This document shows positions 26,540 to 36,822 of a DNA stretch of 64,000 nucleotides, in pieces (positions within the stretch are counted from its first letter, which is position 1; every line of letters starts with the position of its first letter). The DNA is taken from contig JACCFC020000017.1 in NCBI GenBank assembly GCA_020830965.2, forward strand, positions 418 through 64,417, read 5' to 3'. A program made the position numbers and the translations under genes. The stretch is from Neisseriaceae bacterium TC5R-5. Its GTDB lineage: Bacteria; Pseudomonadota; Gammaproteobacteria; Burkholderiales; Chromobacteriaceae. The notes beneath the pieces were generated by a model. That model was given only the letters and a program-made list of their open reading frames with translations. It ran no database searches and was not told where the DNA came from.

Positions 26540-27757
26540 ATGAGCCATCTCAAACTACCTATTTATCTGGACTACTCCGCCACCACACCGGTAGACCCGC
26601 GTGTCGCCGAGAAAATGATACAGTTTCTGACCCATAAATTTGGTAACCCGGCATCGCGCAGCCACAGTTTTGGCTGGGAAGCAGAAGAAGCGGTGGAAAA
26701 TGCCCGTGCTGAAGTGGCCAAGCTGATTAATGCTGATCCGAAGGAAATCATCTGGACTTCCGGTGCGACCGAATCTAACAATCTGGCTATCAAGGGCGCG
26801 GCGCAGTTTTATAAGAGCAAGGGTAAGCATCTGATCACGGTGAAAACCGAGCACAAAGCGGTATTGGATTCGATGCGCGAGCTGGAACGCCAGGGCTTTG
26901 AGGTAACGTATCTGGAGGTTCAGGACAACGGTTTACTGGATATTGAAGCCTTCAAAGCAGCCATTCGTCCAGACACCATCCTAGCGTCGGTAATGTATGT
27001 GAATAATGAAATCGGCGTGATTCAGGATATTGCACAGCTAGGTGAAATCTGCCGGGCACATGGGGTGATTTTCCATGTGGACGCGACGCAGGCCCCGGGC
27101 AAAGTCGTAATTGATATGAACACCCAAAAAGTCGACCTGCTCAGTCTGACCGCCCACAAGGTCTATGGCCCCAAGGGAATAGGCGCGCTGTATATCCGTC
27201 GTAAGCCACGGGTACGACTGGAAGCGCAGATGCACGGCGGTGGCCATGAGCGTGGTTTCCGCTCCGGCACCTTACCCACTCACCAGATTGTCGGCATGGG
27301 TGAGGCGTTTCGACTGGCCCGTGAGGAGATGGAAAGCGAATGCACCCGTATCCGTCAATTACGTGACCGCTTGTGGAATGGCATCAAGGGTATGGAAGAA
27401 GTGTATATCAATGGAGATATCGAACAGCGAGTGCCGCACAATCTGAACGTTAGCTTTAACTTCGTCGAAGGCGAAAGCCTAATTATGGCGATTAAAGATC
27501 TCGCCGTATCCAGCGGTTCGGCTTGTACTTCTGCTTCGCTAGAGCCCTCTTATGTTTTGCGTGCCTTGGGACGTAATGATGAGTTGGCACATAGCTCTAT
27601 CCGCTTCACTCTGGGTCGCTTTACAACGGTTGAAGAAATCGACTTCACCATTGATCTGCTAAAACAAAAAATTGGCAAATTACGTGAACTTTCTCCGCTG
27701 TGGGAAATGTTCAAAGAAGGTGTGGATTTAAACAGCGTGCAGTGGGCTGCTCACTAA
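26540..27757 (+). CDS. iscS: Cysteine desulfurase IscS
   Basis: A 405-residue PLP enzyme that takes sulfur from cysteine and hands it to IscU and other acceptors. PLP-binding Lys207 lies in [11 protein letters not shown] and the persulfide-carrying Cys329 in [17 protein letters not shown]. The length equals that of group I desulfurases. The ATG follows CGGAG; an upstream frame overlapping iscR is spurious. It lies 26 bases after iscR. Confidence 0.97.
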   Translation: MSHLKLPIYLDYSATTPVDPRVAEKMIQFLTHKFGNPASRSHSFGWEAEEAVENARAEVAKLINADPKEIIWTSGATESNNLAIKGAAQFYKSKGKHLITVKTEHKAVLDSMRELERQGFEVTYLEVQDNGLLDIEAFKAAIRPDTILASVMYVNNEIGVIQDIAQLGEICRAHGVIFHVDATQAPGKVVIDMNTQKVDLLSLTAHKVYGPKGIGALYIRRKPRVRLEAQMHGGGHERGFRSGTLPTHQIVGMGEAFRLAREEMESECTRIRQLRDRLWNGIKGMEEVYINGDIEQRVPHNLNVSFNFVEGESLIMAIKDLAVSSGSACTSASLEPSYVLRALGRNDELAHSSIRFTLGRFTTVEEIDFTIDLLKQKIGKLRELSPLWEMFKEGVDLNSVQWAAH

Positions 27758-27814
27758 TTGATTGATGACGATACGGTGCTAACTCAGTAGCGGGTTGGCA
27801 CCCAGGAGAACGAC

Positions 27815-28198
27815 ATGGCATACAGCGACAAATTGATGGATCACTACGAAAACCCACGTAATGTGGGCTCTTTCGATAAAGCCGACGACGATATCGGCAC
27901 TGGCATGGTTGGTGCGCCAGCATGTGGCGATGTAATGAAGCTACAAATCCGGGTGGACGAGAATGGCGTCATTCAGGATGCCAAGTTCAAAACCTATGGT
28001 TGTGGTTCGGCGATTGCCTCTTCTTCATTGGTGACTGAGTGGGTAAAGGGTAAATCACTGGATGAAGCGATGAATATCAAGAACACCGCGATTGCGGAGG
28101 AGCTAGCCTTGCCACCGGTTAAAATCCATTGTTCTATCCTGGCAGAAGACGCGATCAAAGCCGCCGTCAGCGATTACAAGCAAAAGCACAATAAATAG
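27815..28198 (+). CDS. iscU: Fe-S cluster scaffold IscU
   Basis: A 127-residue scaffold on which new [2Fe-2S] clusters form. The three ligand cysteines appear in [21 protein letters not shown] and HCSILAED. The LPPVK sequence recognised by HscA is intact just before the last cysteine. AGGAG precedes the ATG. Confidence 0.97.
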   Translation: MAYSDKLMDHYENPRNVGSFDKADDDIGTGMVGAPACGDVMKLQIRVDENGVIQDAKFKTYGCGSAIASSSLVTEWVKGKSLDEAMNIKNTAIAEELALPPVKIHCSILAEDAIKAAVSDYKQKHNK

Positions 28199-28206
28199 GC
28201 ACGATT

Positions 28207-28530
28207 ATGGCTATCTCTCTTTCTGAAACGGCTGCCGCGCATGTCAGCGCCTTTATCACCAAACGCGGTAAGGGCTTGGGTATACGCTTGGGCGTAAAAA
28301 CCTCCGGTTGCTCTGGCATGGCTTACAAGCTGGAGTTTGTTGATGTGGCCAATACGGAAGACTTGGCCTTTCAGAGTCACGGCGTCACTATCTTCACCGA
28401 TGCGAAAAGCCTGGCTTATATTGATGGAACCGAACTGGACTATACCAAAGAGGGGTTGAACGAAGGCTTCAAGTTCAATAATCCTAATGTCAAAAACGAG
28501 TGTGGCTGCGGCGAAAGTTTCAACGTGTAA
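28207..28530 (+). CDS. iscA: A-type Fe-S carrier IscA
   Basis: A 107-residue A-type carrier. The ligand cysteines are in [13 protein letters not shown] and the C-terminal [11 protein letters not shown]. It passes clusters or iron on to target proteins. It starts 8 bases after iscU. Confidence 0.97.
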   Translation: MAISLSETAAAHVSAFITKRGKGLGIRLGVKTSGCSGMAYKLEFVDVANTEDLAFQSHGVTIFTDAKSLAYIDGTELDYTKEGLNEGFKFNNPNVKNECGCGESFNV

Positions 28531-28541
28531 CCTTCTGCATT

Positions 28542-28570
28542 GCCGCGAAACCTCACCCTGGCTTCGCGGC
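28542..28570 (+). other. Hairpin between iscA and hscB
   Basis: GCCGCGAA and TTCGCGGC are perfectly complementary around a 13-base loop. There is no T-run, and hscB starts 25 bases later. It may stabilise the upstream mRNA or tune expression between the scaffold part and the chaperone part of the operon. Confidence 0.5.
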
Positions 28571-28595
28571 CGCAGTCTTAGCCAGGCAATGGGCA

Positions 28596-29129
28596 ATGAC
28601 CTACCATTTTGAGCAAGATTTTTTCCAGTTGTTTAATCTGCCGCGCTGCTTTGCCCTGGACAAAGTTGCTCTGGAGCAAGCATGGAAAGCTACCGCCGCC
28701 CAAGTACACCCTGATCGTTATGTCAGCCATTCCGATGCGGAACAGCGTCTAGCGCTGATGCGTGCTACTCAGTTGAATGAGGCCTATCGCACGCTGAAAA
28801 CCCCATTAAACCGGGCGCGTTACCTGCTAAAACTGGCGGGGATCGATACCGGTGAAGACAGCAATACGTCTATGCCCGGCGATTTTTTGATGGCTCAAAT
28901 GCAGTGGCGTGAAGATATTGAGGCAGCACAGCGTGGCCGCCAGCTAGAAGAACTCTATCAACTAGCAGAACAACTGCAGCAGGAAACCCTCGCGCTACAA
29001 ACCGAGCTGGGGCAAGCCCTCGACCAGCACAACAACTTGGACAGCGCCACACTCCTGGTACGAAAATTGCGTTTTCTGGAGAAACTAGACCAGGAAATTG
29101 GTGACTCTATCGAAATGCTGCTGGAGTAA
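28596..29129 (+). CDS. hscB: Fe-S co-chaperone HscB (Hsc20)
   Basis: A 177-residue J-domain protein that delivers IscU to HscA. The J domain covers about residues 1-75 with the HPD motif in AQVHPDRY and the N-terminal FFQLFNLP; a C-terminal three-helix domain binds IscU. The ATG chosen gives the conserved beginning; an upstream frame through the intergenic hairpin is rejected. Confidence 0.95.
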   Translation: MTYHFEQDFFQLFNLPRCFALDKVALEQAWKATAAQVHPDRYVSHSDAEQRLALMRATQLNEAYRTLKTPLNRARYLLKLAGIDTGEDSNTSMPGDFLMAQMQWREDIEAAQRGRQLEELYQLAEQLQQETLALQTELGQALDQHNNLDSATLLVRKLRFLEKLDQEIGDSIEMLLE

Positions 29130-29199
29130 GGCGCTAGCGTACAGCCAGATAGTGGCCGCCGCCCCGCAGCTTAAAACCATCAAAACCAACACGAACCCT

Positions 29200-31059
29200 A
29201 TGGCCTTATTGCAAATAGCCGAACCCGGCCTCTCCACCGCACCACACCAGCACCGTCTGGCTGTGGGCATTGATCTGGGCACCACCAATTCACTGGTGGC
29301 TACCGTAAAAAGCGGCAGCGCCACCATCCTTAAAGATGCCTCCGGCCACAGTCTATTACCTTCGGTCGTACACTATAGTGCCAATGGTGAAGTTCTGGTC
29401 GGGCACCATGCTCAAAAACAGCAAAACCAGGACCCGTACAATACCATTGCTTCGGCCAAGCGATTTTTGGGGCGTGGCCTGGGCGATCTACCCAGCAATG
29501 ACCACCTTCCCTATCGTTTTGCTGACGCCCCAGGTATGTTGCAGCTCATCACCCGGCATGGGGTCAAAAGCCCGGTAGAAATTTCGGCCGAAATTCTGCG
29601 TTCCCTAAAGCTACGCGCGGAAGCCAGCCTGGGCGGCGAATTAAGCGGTGCAGTCATCACCGTTCCCGCCTATTTTGATGATGCACAACGCCAGGCCACC
29701 AAAGATGCTGCACGGCTGGCTGGGCTGAATGTACTGCGCTTGCTCAATGAACCCACTGCCGCCGCCATCGCTTATGGCCTGGACAATGGCAGTGAGGGCA
29801 TTTACGTCGTCTACGACCTGGGAGGTGGCACCTTCGATATATCGATTCTGCAGCTTAGTCGCGGTATTTTTGAGGTACTCGCCACCAGCGGCAATGTTAG
29901 CCTAGGGGGAGATGATTTCGACCAGCGTCTTTACTGCTGGATACTGGAACAAAGCAATCTGTCCAGCCTCAACGCGCAAGATAGCAGTTTATTACTCAGC
30001 CATGCTCGTCAAGCCAAAGAAGCCTTAACCGAACATATCGACACCCGTATTACCGCGGTCTTGAGTGATGGTTTTACCATTGACCTAGTGCTGGATCAGA
30101 CTACTTTTCAGGAAATCAGCCATACACTGGTCGAAAAAACGCTGGCCCCCCTGCGTAAGGCTTTGCGTGATGCCGGCATTCAAGCAGATGAAGTCAAGGG
30201 TGTCGTGATGGTAGGTGGTGCCACCCGTATGCCGCATGTCCAAAAAGCCGTAGCGGATTTTTTTAAGCAGCCACCATTAACTAATCTTGATCCGGATAAA
30301 GTCGTGGCATTGGGTGCCGCGATACAGGCCAATGTGTTAGCCGGCAATAAAAATGCCGACGAATGGTTATTATTGGATGTGATACCGTTATCACTGGGTA
30401 TTGAAACCATGGGTGGCCTCACCGAGAAAATCATTCCACGCAACAGCACTCTGCCCATTGCCCGGGCACAGGAATTCACCACTTATAAAGATGGTCAAAC
30501 CGCACTCAGCATTCATATATTGCAAGGCGAACGCGAACTGGTGAGTGACTGCCGCTCGCTGGGTCAGTTTGTGCTCACCGGCATCCCACCCATGGTGGCC
30601 GGAGCCGCGCGTATTCGTATCACTTTTCAAGTCGATGCCGATGGTCTGCTGGCAGTGTCTGCGCGTGAACAGACATCCGGTGTCGAAGCCAGTATTCAGA
30701 TCAAGCCATCTTATGGTCTTACCGACGCAGAAATCACACGCATGCTGAGCGACTCCATCAACCATGTGCATCAGGATATTGATGCTCGCAAGCTACGTGA
30801 GTCGATTGTCGATGCCACCAGCTTGAGCGAAGCCGCACGGGCTGCGCTGCAAATTGATGGGGATTTGCTCAGCCATAGCGAGCAACAACAGATAGAGACT
30901 GCACTTGCCAACGTCACCAGTGCGATAGCCAAACAGCACACCCGTGCTATCAACGAGGCCAGCAGCCAGCTTAATCGTTCGACTGAAGAGTTTGCCGCCC
31001 GCCGCATGGATCGCAATATCCAGCGCGCGCTCAAAGGCCATAATATTGCTGATTTGTAA
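29200..31059 (+). CDS. hscA: Hsp70-type Fe-S chaperone HscA
   Basis: A 619-residue specialised Hsp70. The N-terminus [16 protein letters not shown] with [15 protein letters not shown] agrees with E. coli HscA almost residue for residue, which fixes the start despite a poor ribosome site. The ATPase signature [14 protein letters not shown] and the substrate-binding domain follow. It binds the LPPVK segment of IscU and drives cluster release with HscB. Confidence 0.96.
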   Translation: MALLQIAEPGLSTAPHQHRLAVGIDLGTTNSLVATVKSGSATILKDASGHSLLPSVVHYSANGEVLVGHHAQKQQNQDPYNTIASAKRFLGRGLGDLPSNDHLPYRFADAPGMLQLITRHGVKSPVEISAEILRSLKLRAEASLGGELSGAVITVPAYFDDAQRQATKDAARLAGLNVLRLLNEPTAAAIAYGLDNGSEGIYVVYDLGGGTFDISILQLSRGIFEVLATSGNVSLGGDDFDQRLYCWILEQSNLSSLNAQDSSLLLSHARQAKEALTEHIDTRITAVLSDGFTIDLVLDQTTFQEISHTLVEKTLAPLRKALRDAGIQADEVKGVVMVGGATRMPHVQKAVADFFKQPPLTNLDPDKVVALGAAIQANVLAGNKNADEWLLLDVIPLSLGIETMGGLTEKIIPRNSTLPIARAQEFTTYKDGQTALSIHILQGERELVSDCRSLGQFVLTGIPPMVAGAARIRITFQVDADGLLAVSAREQTSGVEASIQIKPSYGLTDAEITRMLSDSINHVHQDIDARKLRESIVDATSLSEAARAALQIDGDLLSHSEQQQIETALANVTSAIAKQHTRAINEASSQLNRSTEEFAARRMDRNIQRALKGHNIADL

Positions 31060-31068
31060 GGACATTCT

Positions 31069-31410
31069 ATGCCACGCATCATCGTACTCCCCCATGCTGA
31101 TCTCTGCCCTGAAGGGGTGGTGATCGACGACGCCGAACCAGGACAAAGCCTGTGTCAGATCCTGCTGGATAACGATATAGAAATCGAACACGCCTGTGAG
31201 ATGTCCTGTGCCTGTACCACTTGTCACTGCATCGTACGCGAAGGTGGTGACTCTCTAATGGAAGCGGACGAACTGGAAGAAGATTTGCTGGATAAAGCCT
31301 GGGGGCTGGAAGCGCAATCACGTCTCTCCTGTCAGGCGCTGCTGGCCGATGAGGATCTCGTGATTGAAATCCCGCGCTATACCCTCAATCATGCCCGCGA
31401 ACATCATTAA
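31069..31410 (+). CDS. fdx: Isc-type [2Fe-2S] ferredoxin
   Basis: A 113-residue adrenodoxin-like ferredoxin. The cluster ligands are Cys43, Cys49, Cys52 and Cys88 (HACEMSCACTTCHC and LSCQAL). It supplies electrons for cluster assembly on IscU. It lies 9 bases downstream of hscA. Confidence 0.96.
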   Translation: MPRIIVLPHADLCPEGVVIDDAEPGQSLCQILLDNDIEIEHACEMSCACTTCHCIVREGGDSLMEADELEEDLLDKAWGLEAQSRLSCQALLADEDLVIEIPRYTLNHAREHH

Positions 31411-31422
31411 AGGAATGAAGCG

Positions 31423-31617
31423 ATGAAATGGAGCGCCATCCACGATATAGCCATCGAACTGAGTGAAGCTCACCCGGATATCGATCCCAAAACCGTGCGC
31501 TTTGTCGATCTGCATAACTGGGTCATTAGCCTGCCAGGCTTCGATGATGATCATGCTCGGGGCGGCGAGCGTGTGCTCGAAGCCATACAGCAAGCCTGGA
31601 TAGACGAAGTCGAATAA
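31423..31617 (+). CDS. iscX: IscX (YfhJ) small acidic protein
   Basis: A 64-residue acidic protein with the family signature MKWSAIHDIAIEL, DPKTVRFVDLHNWV, LPGFDDD and the C-terminal AIQQAWIDE. It binds IscS and has been proposed as an iron-dependent regulator of desulfurase activity. It closes the classical isc operon here. Confidence 0.95.
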   Translation: MKWSAIHDIAIELSEAHPDIDPKTVRFVDLHNWVISLPGFDDDHARGGERVLEAIQQAWIDEVE

Positions 31618-31735
31618 TAGCCGCATGAGCTCGCTTATTCTGCTGTCCTCATCAATATCCATCACATTACCCTATTCACCTCCCCCCAGATTCTGCTAGG
31701 CTGCTGGCCGGTCATTGTTCGCAGGGATAGATGTT

Positions 31736-33310
31736 ATGCTCGAATTTGATGTGTTAATTATTGGTAGTGGCCTGGCTGGCATGACGCTGGCACTGCACCT
31801 AGCACAAACGCAACGTGTTGCGGTGATCACCAAACGGAATCTGCAAGAAGGCAGCTCCCGTTATGCGCAAGGCGGCATTGCAGCGGTACTCGATAATGAA
31901 GACTCCATCGAAGAGCATATCCGCGACACCTTGGTTGCCGGCGCTGGTTTATGTAATGAAGCCGCCGCTCGCTTCATCGTCGAACACGCCAAAGAGGCAA
32001 TTGATTGGCTGATCAGCCTGGGTGTGCCTTTTACCCAGGATGCTACCCACCAAACCGGTTATCACCTAACCCGCGAAGGTGGGCACAGTCACCGTCGTAT
32101 TATTCATGCTGCCGATGCCACCGGTAATGCCGTTATCTCTACCTTAAGCCAGAAAATTAAGGCACATCCTAATATCACAACATTAGAAGACTATATTGCG
32201 ATTGATTTAATCACCTCTAGCAAACTAGGGCTTGCCGGGCAACGTGCCTACGGTGCTTACGCACTCGACAAAAACGCAGATAAAGTAGTCAGCATTGCTG
32301 CCAGACATACGATTCTGGCTAGCGGCGGTGTCGGTAAGGTCTATCTGTATACCACCAATCCAGATACTGCCACCGGCGACGGCATTGCGATGGGTTGGCG
32401 TGCTGGCTGCCGGGTCAGCAATATGGAGTTCATGCAATTTCACCCCACCTGCCTGTACCACCCGCATAGCAAATCGTTTCTGATTTCCGAAGCGGTACGC
32501 GGCGAAGGGGGCATCCTGAAACTAACCGATGGCAGCCGCTTTATGCCGGAGCACGATCCGCGCGCAGAATTAGCTCCACGTGATATCGTCGCCCGCGCCA
32601 TAGACTTTGAAATGAAAAAACACGGCCTCGACTGTGTCTATCTGGATATCTCTTACAAACCGGCAGACTTTATTCGTGAACACTTTCCCACTATCTACGC
32701 CCACTGCCTAGAACTGGGCATAGACATTACCAAACAGCCTATCCCGGTCGTCCCTGCAGTGCACTTCACCTGTGGTGGCCTACTAACCGATCTACATGGT
32801 CGTACCGATGTTGAAGCCTTATATGCCGTCGGCGAAGTAGCCTGCACTGGCTTACATGGCGCCAATCGCCTAGCCAGTAATTCTTTACTGGAATGCCTGG
32901 TCATCGGTAAAGCGGCTGCCAGCGATATTCTGGCGACACCCAAGGATCAATTAGCAAACATTCCAGACTGGGATGACAGCCAAGTGAGCGACCCGGACGA
33001 AGAGGTGGTGATTTCTCACAATTGGGACGAACTGCGCCGCACGATGTGGGACTATGTCGGCATCGTACGTACCACTAAACGGCTGCATCGTGCACAACAC
33101 CGCATTCAGTTGCTAACCGAGGAAATCAACGAGTACTACAGTCATTTTCACATTAGCAACGATCTGATCGAATTACGTAATCTGGTGCAAACCGCCGAAC
33201 TGATTGTCCGCTCGGCACTGCTGCGTCAAGAAAGCCGAGGCCTGCATTACAGTCGTGACTATCCAAACAAACAAGAAATGGCAATGGAAACAGTGTTAAC
33301 CCCAGACTAG
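31736..33310 (+). CDS. nadB: L-aspartate oxidase
   Basis: A 524-residue flavoprotein converting L-aspartate to iminoaspartate, the first step of de novo NAD synthesis. The FAD motif [14 protein letters not shown] is at the N-terminus. [31 protein letters not shown] and the [16 protein letters not shown] block are characteristic. The ATG at 31736 starts the flavin-binding strand. It sits 118 bases after iscX on the same strand and may be cotranscribed; its partner NadA needs a [4Fe-4S] cluster. Confidence 0.95.
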   Translation: MLEFDVLIIGSGLAGMTLALHLAQTQRVAVITKRNLQEGSSRYAQGGIAAVLDNEDSIEEHIRDTLVAGAGLCNEAAARFIVEHAKEAIDWLISLGVPFTQDATHQTGYHLTREGGHSHRRIIHAADATGNAVISTLSQKIKAHPNITTLEDYIAIDLITSSKLGLAGQRAYGAYALDKNADKVVSIAARHTILASGGVGKVYLYTTNPDTATGDGIAMGWRAGCRVSNMEFMQFHPTCLYHPHSKSFLISEAVRGEGGILKLTDGSRFMPEHDPRAELAPRDIVARAIDFEMKKHGLDCVYLDISYKPADFIREHFPTIYAHCLELGIDITKQPIPVVPAVHFTCGGLLTDLHGRTDVEALYAVGEVACTGLHGANRLASNSLLECLVIGKAAASDILATPKDQLANIPDWDDSQVSDPDEEVVISHNWDELRRTMWDYVGIVRTTKRLHRAQHRIQLLTEEINEYYSHFHISNDLIELRNLVQTAELIVRSALLRQESRGLHYSRDYPNKQEMAMETVLTPD

Positions 33311-33714
33311 CAAAAACAATAATTTATTTAAAATATTAAATTGATTAAGTATCAAGAAGAACAATAATTCTTGATTACCGCTCTATTAGCTTAGAGCTTT
33401 GATTTTTATTAAAAAATAACAAAATCACCTCTATTTAAACGGTAATTTCAGCATTAATTCAAATTAATATTAATAATATTTTTTTATACAAAAAATATAT
33501 AATCTGTATTATTTTTCACAGCTACAACAATGCAAAAACTCAAAATACATATTGCATTTTGCTTTTTAATGCTAAAGACATTAAAGTAAAATAAAAATGA
33601 ATCATCAAAATAACTTAACAATATTGATTAGCTATCAAATTTATGTTTTGATGCTGAGAACATCTTGACCGTCATCTATTTATCTAAGACCGCAAGACCG
33701 AGGGAAGCTAGTTC
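33311..33714. other. AT-rich intergenic region before luxR
   Basis: About 400 bp that are much richer in A and T than the flanking housekeeping genes, with runs such as AATATTAATAATATT. It holds a terminator-like hairpin for nadB at its left end and presumably the luxR promoter at its right end. No gene, RNA signature or lux box was recognised in it. Confidence 0.6.
33380..33410 (+). terminator. Putative intrinsic terminator of nadB
   Basis: GCTCTA pairs with TAGAGC around a 6-base loop and is followed by TTTGATTTTTATT. The stem is short, so efficiency is uncertain. Confidence 0.55.
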
Positions 33715-34518
33715 ATGGATATATCAACTTCTACCATCATCAGACCGCTACCGGATTGCCTTACACCGGCCCAGCAATGGACTCTATTAGAATGGGCTCA
33801 TTTGATCAGTCATATTGAGACAGAAGCGGAACTGAAGGAATTTCTCGATAGTGTTTTAAAAAAAGCCCCATCAGAACATATTGTTCTAGCACTAGGGCGT
33901 ATTGACCAAGAGCAAAAACTGCAACGACTAGAGAGGGTATTTAATATTAGCTACCCCTCTGACTGGATGAGTGAATACGTACAAGAAAACTATGCTCAGA
34001 ATGATCCTATCTTACGTGTTCAGTTCGGCTATGCCCCTGTTATTTGGCAGGAACACTTCATGCGCAGTAAAAGTAAGCGGGAACGTAAGTTCATCGCAGA
34101 GGCTTCTGCAATTGGCCTAGGCATTGGCATCACACTGACTAGCGCATCTCGGCACAACAACTTAGGTTGTTTGTTTTCGTTAGCAGGTGAAGAGGCCGTT
34201 CAGAATACTAATAATTTTGTTAGCATGCTCAACGGCCTAATGCCCCATCTGCATCAGGCTATGGTTAGAATAGCCAGCCTGCCACCTACTGCACCTAGCT
34301 CGCTGCCGCTATCACAACGCGAATATGATATTTTCCATTGGATGAGCAAAGGAAAAACCAATTGGGAGATCGCCATCATCCTAGATATTAGCGAGCGAAC
34401 AGTAAAATTCCACGTTGCTAATATTATTCGCAAACTGTCCGCCAACAATCGTACACATGCTATAGTACTAGGTATGCATTTGCTTCCCATATCCAATCTT
34501 ACTGTCTCTGAAGCATGA
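33715..34518 (+). CDS. LuxR-family quorum-sensing transcription factor
   Basis: A 267-residue regulator. The N-terminal half has the autoinducer-binding residues: Trp and Tyr in DWMSEYVQENY, Asp-Pro in NDPILR and Trp in VIWQEH. The C-terminal half is a GerE-type helix-turn-helix (LSQREYDIFHWMSKGKTNWEIA followed by ISERTVKFHVANIIRKL; key words SKGKTNWEIA and TVKFHVANI). GAGGGA precedes the ATG. It is convergent with luxI, with one base between stops, so both could yield antisense overlap. It should bind the acyl-homoserine lactone made by that enzyme. Confidence 0.92.
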   Translation: MDISTSTIIRPLPDCLTPAQQWTLLEWAHLISHIETEAELKEFLDSVLKKAPSEHIVLALGRIDQEQKLQRLERVFNISYPSDWMSEYVQENYAQNDPILRVQFGYAPVIWQEHFMRSKSKRERKFIAEASAIGLGIGITLTSASRHNNLGCLFSLAGEEAVQNTNNFVSMLNGLMPHLHQAMVRIASLPPTAPSSLPLSQREYDIFHWMSKGKTNWEIAIILDISERTVKFHVANIIRKLSANNRTHAIVLGMHLLPISNLTVSEA

Positions 34519-34519
34519 C

Positions 34520-35179
34520 TCATACCATAAATAACATATTAATCTTGTTTATCAATTGTTCTGACAACGAAATTTCTTTTCGCAATGAATTAACTAAGAG
34601 ATGAGTAGCTTGCCTCCAGTCAAAATAACCTGCTTGTGACATTACTCCCCCGTCCAAAGGTCGAGGCATCCCTACCGGTGTAATGGGAAAACCCATCGCT
34701 AATAAACGTCGGTAAAATGCTGGTTTAACTACAAAATAAAGCTGTGAAATTTCATTGATTAATGACCACTCCCATAAACTTAGGTACAGCAGCCTAGCGA
34801 CCTTCTTAGCCTGTTGTGGGTCCAAGCTAGAGCTCACCGCAAATCGGGTAACCTCTGCAGTATGACGAGATTTAATCAAACTTTCCCCATAAAACAGTAA
34901 ACTAGAAAACTCCTTTTCCAACATGAATGGCTTGTCCCCCAAAGTAAAGCGCACACAGCCAACAACGCGTCCTTCAGATAGCACCACATAGTTATCAGAA
35001 TAACTATCATAATTATCATAATCTAACCCAAACTCATCAACCGGCAACCAGCCTAACTCCTCCCGAAACACACGATGACGAAAACGCATTAATTCACATT
35101 CTCGCACACCGTCTACAACCTGTTTCAACACCATACTGTCTAGCTTGAGAGATAAAATAGTTTTCATTAGTTTTAGCAT
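34520..35179 (-). CDS. Acyl-homoserine-lactone synthase (LuxI family)
   Basis: A 219-residue autoinducer synthase. Invariant residues are visible: Arg, Phe and Trp in MRFRHRVFREELGW, the Asp pair in GLDYDNYD, Arg in GCVRF, and Glu and Arg in AEVTRFAV. It makes N-acyl-homoserine lactones from S-adenosylmethionine and acyl-ACP. Two starts are possible, the ATG at 35179 or one four codons later at 35167; neither has a clear Shine-Dalgarno sequence. A lux-box-like palindrome lies 47 bases upstream, suggesting positive autoregulation by the adjacent LuxR. Confidence 0.93.
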   Translation of the reverse strand: MLKLMKTILSLKLDSMVLKQVVDGVRECELMRFRHRVFREELGWLPVDEFGLDYDNYDSYSDNYVVLSEGRVVGCVRFTLGDKPFMLEKEFSSLLFYGESLIKSRHTAEVTRFAVSSSLDPQQAKKVARLLYLSLWEWSLINEISQLYFVVKPAFYRRLLAMGFPITPVGMPRPLDGGVMSQAGYFDWRQATHLLVNSLRKEISLSEQLINKINMLFMV

Positions 35180-35225
35180 TGGATAATAAAAGGCTTAAAT
35201 ACTCATTTTTTCTAGCCATTGAAAA

Positions 35226-35241
35226 CTGACCTTTAGTACAG
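35226..35241 (-). promoter_or_regulatory. Lux-box-like operator upstream of luxI
   Basis: CTGACCTTTAGTACAG has the CTG-N10-CAG form reported for CviR-type boxes in Chromobacterium. It lies 47 bases before the luxI ATG at 35179. On the minus strand a TATTTA at 35201-35196 could be the -10, which would place the box centre about 44 bases before the transcription start, the usual position for activation by LuxR proteins. The same box could affect the divergent dehydrogenase gene. Confidence 0.6.
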
Positions 35242-35416
35242 CAATAAGCTTTTCGATTGATTTTTCAGTACAAGCAAATTGGCAAAATAATTGATTTTAC
35301 TTTTCAATTCTTATTAACTTTTTACACTCACCACTACGTCATAAGTGACTTAGCCATACCGATAGGCAAGCTTTTTTGCTACATTGCTGCTTTGCCTTTT
35401 AAGCATCTTCAACCAT

Positions 35417-36772
35417 ATGACTGCCTTTACTAGCTGCAATCCCGCCAATGGTGAAATTGTCTTCACTCGCGCTATCTGGCCAGAACACCAACTCGCTCGC
35501 TGTGTGCAAACGCTGAAATCGGCGCAACAGACTTGGCAGCAGCTAACGGTGGCAGAGCGTGCCCAGCAAATGCTGCAACTGGCCACACAGTTACACACCC
35601 ATCGTGAAGAGCTGGCGGGACTGGTTTCATTAGAGGTGGGCAAACGTACAGCCGAATGCCTGGCTGAAATTGATAAATCTGTGCAACTCATTCGCTATTA
35701 CGCACAACTAGCACCGGAGCTGCTGCAAGCACTCAATATTCCCACTCAGGCCAGCCGCAGCGGCGTGGCATTTGAAGCACTGGGCCTGGTACTGGCGGTG
35801 ATGCCATGGAACTACCCGATCTGGCAGGTCTTGCGTTTTGCCGTACCGGCGTTGATGGCAGGCAATGCCTGCCTAGTCAAGCCGGCTCCCTCGGTGCCGC
35901 AATGTACCCAGCGGCTGTTGGAACTGGTACGCGCAGCGGGTCTGCAAGTACTCGACATTGCCTGGATTGCTCATGAACAAGTGGAAGACGCCATCCGCTT
36001 AGCAGATGCAGTTGCTTTTACCGGCTCAACCCAAACCGGCCGAGTCATTGCCGCTCTAGCAGGTAAACATCTGAAAAAAACGGTACTGGAATTGGGAGGT
36101 AGTAACCCCTTCATCGTGTTAGCCGATGCGGATATTACTGCCGCCGCTCATGATGCAGCCAACTCGCGTTTTCGCGATGCCGGACAAAGTTGTAATGCCG
36201 CCAAACGCATGATTGTGGTGCCGGAAGTCGCCGAAGCCTTCATTGCGGCTTTTTGTGCGGAAGCAAGCAAACTAAAAGCGGGGGACCCTCGTCATCCCGA
36301 CACCACCCTCTCCCCGCTCACCCGTGCCGATTTACGCGAAGTGCTGCACAGCCAGGTGCTGGATGCACTAGCCCATGGCGCCACTCTGGCACTTGGTGGG
36401 CAGGTGCCGACGACGGCAGGGTTTTTCTATCCGGCTACCGTCTTGGATCATGTCAATCCACGCTGTCGGGTGTATCACGAAGAAGTCTTCGGACCTGTCG
36501 CCAGCATTTTGCGCGCTTGTGACGAAGACGATGCACTACGACTGGCCAATGACACCCCTTTTGGTTTGGGGGCCAGTATTTATAGCGCCGATAGCGAACA
36601 CGCCTGGCAATTAGCACAACGACTAGAAACCGGCAGTGTCTTTATCAACCGCCATACCAGCTCCGATTTACGTTTGCCGTTTGGCGGTGTCAAATCATCA
36701 GGCTATGGCCGGGAGTTATCCGAGTTTGGCTTGTACGAATTCGTCAACGTCAAAACCTATTGGCAGAAATAA
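35417..36772 (+). CDS. sad: Succinate-semialdehyde dehydrogenase-like ALDH (Sad/YneI type)
   Basis: A 451-residue NAD(P)-dependent aldehyde dehydrogenase. Catalytic Glu (VLELGGSNPFIVL) and Cys (GQSCNAAKRMIVV) are present, and MPWNYPIWQVLRFAVPALMAGN matches the E. coli Sad protein closely (core words MPWN, WQV, AVP, AGN). Sad oxidises succinic semialdehyde to succinate. The ATG at 35417 begins the conserved SCNPANGE. It is followed by a GST and a D-2-hydroxyglutarate-type dehydrogenase, suggesting a small catabolic operon. Substrate assignment is by similarity. Confidence 0.8.
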   Translation: MTAFTSCNPANGEIVFTRAIWPEHQLARCVQTLKSAQQTWQQLTVAERAQQMLQLATQLHTHREELAGLVSLEVGKRTAECLAEIDKSVQLIRYYAQLAPELLQALNIPTQASRSGVAFEALGLVLAVMPWNYPIWQVLRFAVPALMAGNACLVKPAPSVPQCTQRLLELVRAAGLQVLDIAWIAHEQVEDAIRLADAVAFTGSTQTGRVIAALAGKHLKKTVLELGGSNPFIVLADADITAAAHDAANSRFRDAGQSCNAAKRMIVVPEVAEAFIAAFCAEASKLKAGDPRHPDTTLSPLTRADLREVLHSQVLDALAHGATLALGGQVPTTAGFFYPATVLDHVNPRCRVYHEEVFGPVASILRACDEDDALRLANDTPFGLGASIYSADSEHAWQLAQRLETGSVFINRHTSSDLRLPFGGVKSSGYGRELSEFGLYEFVNVKTYWQK

Positions 36773-36822
36773 AGCAAGCTATTTGCCGACCTCTGCTGCC
36801 ACCCTCACCACAGGACACACAC

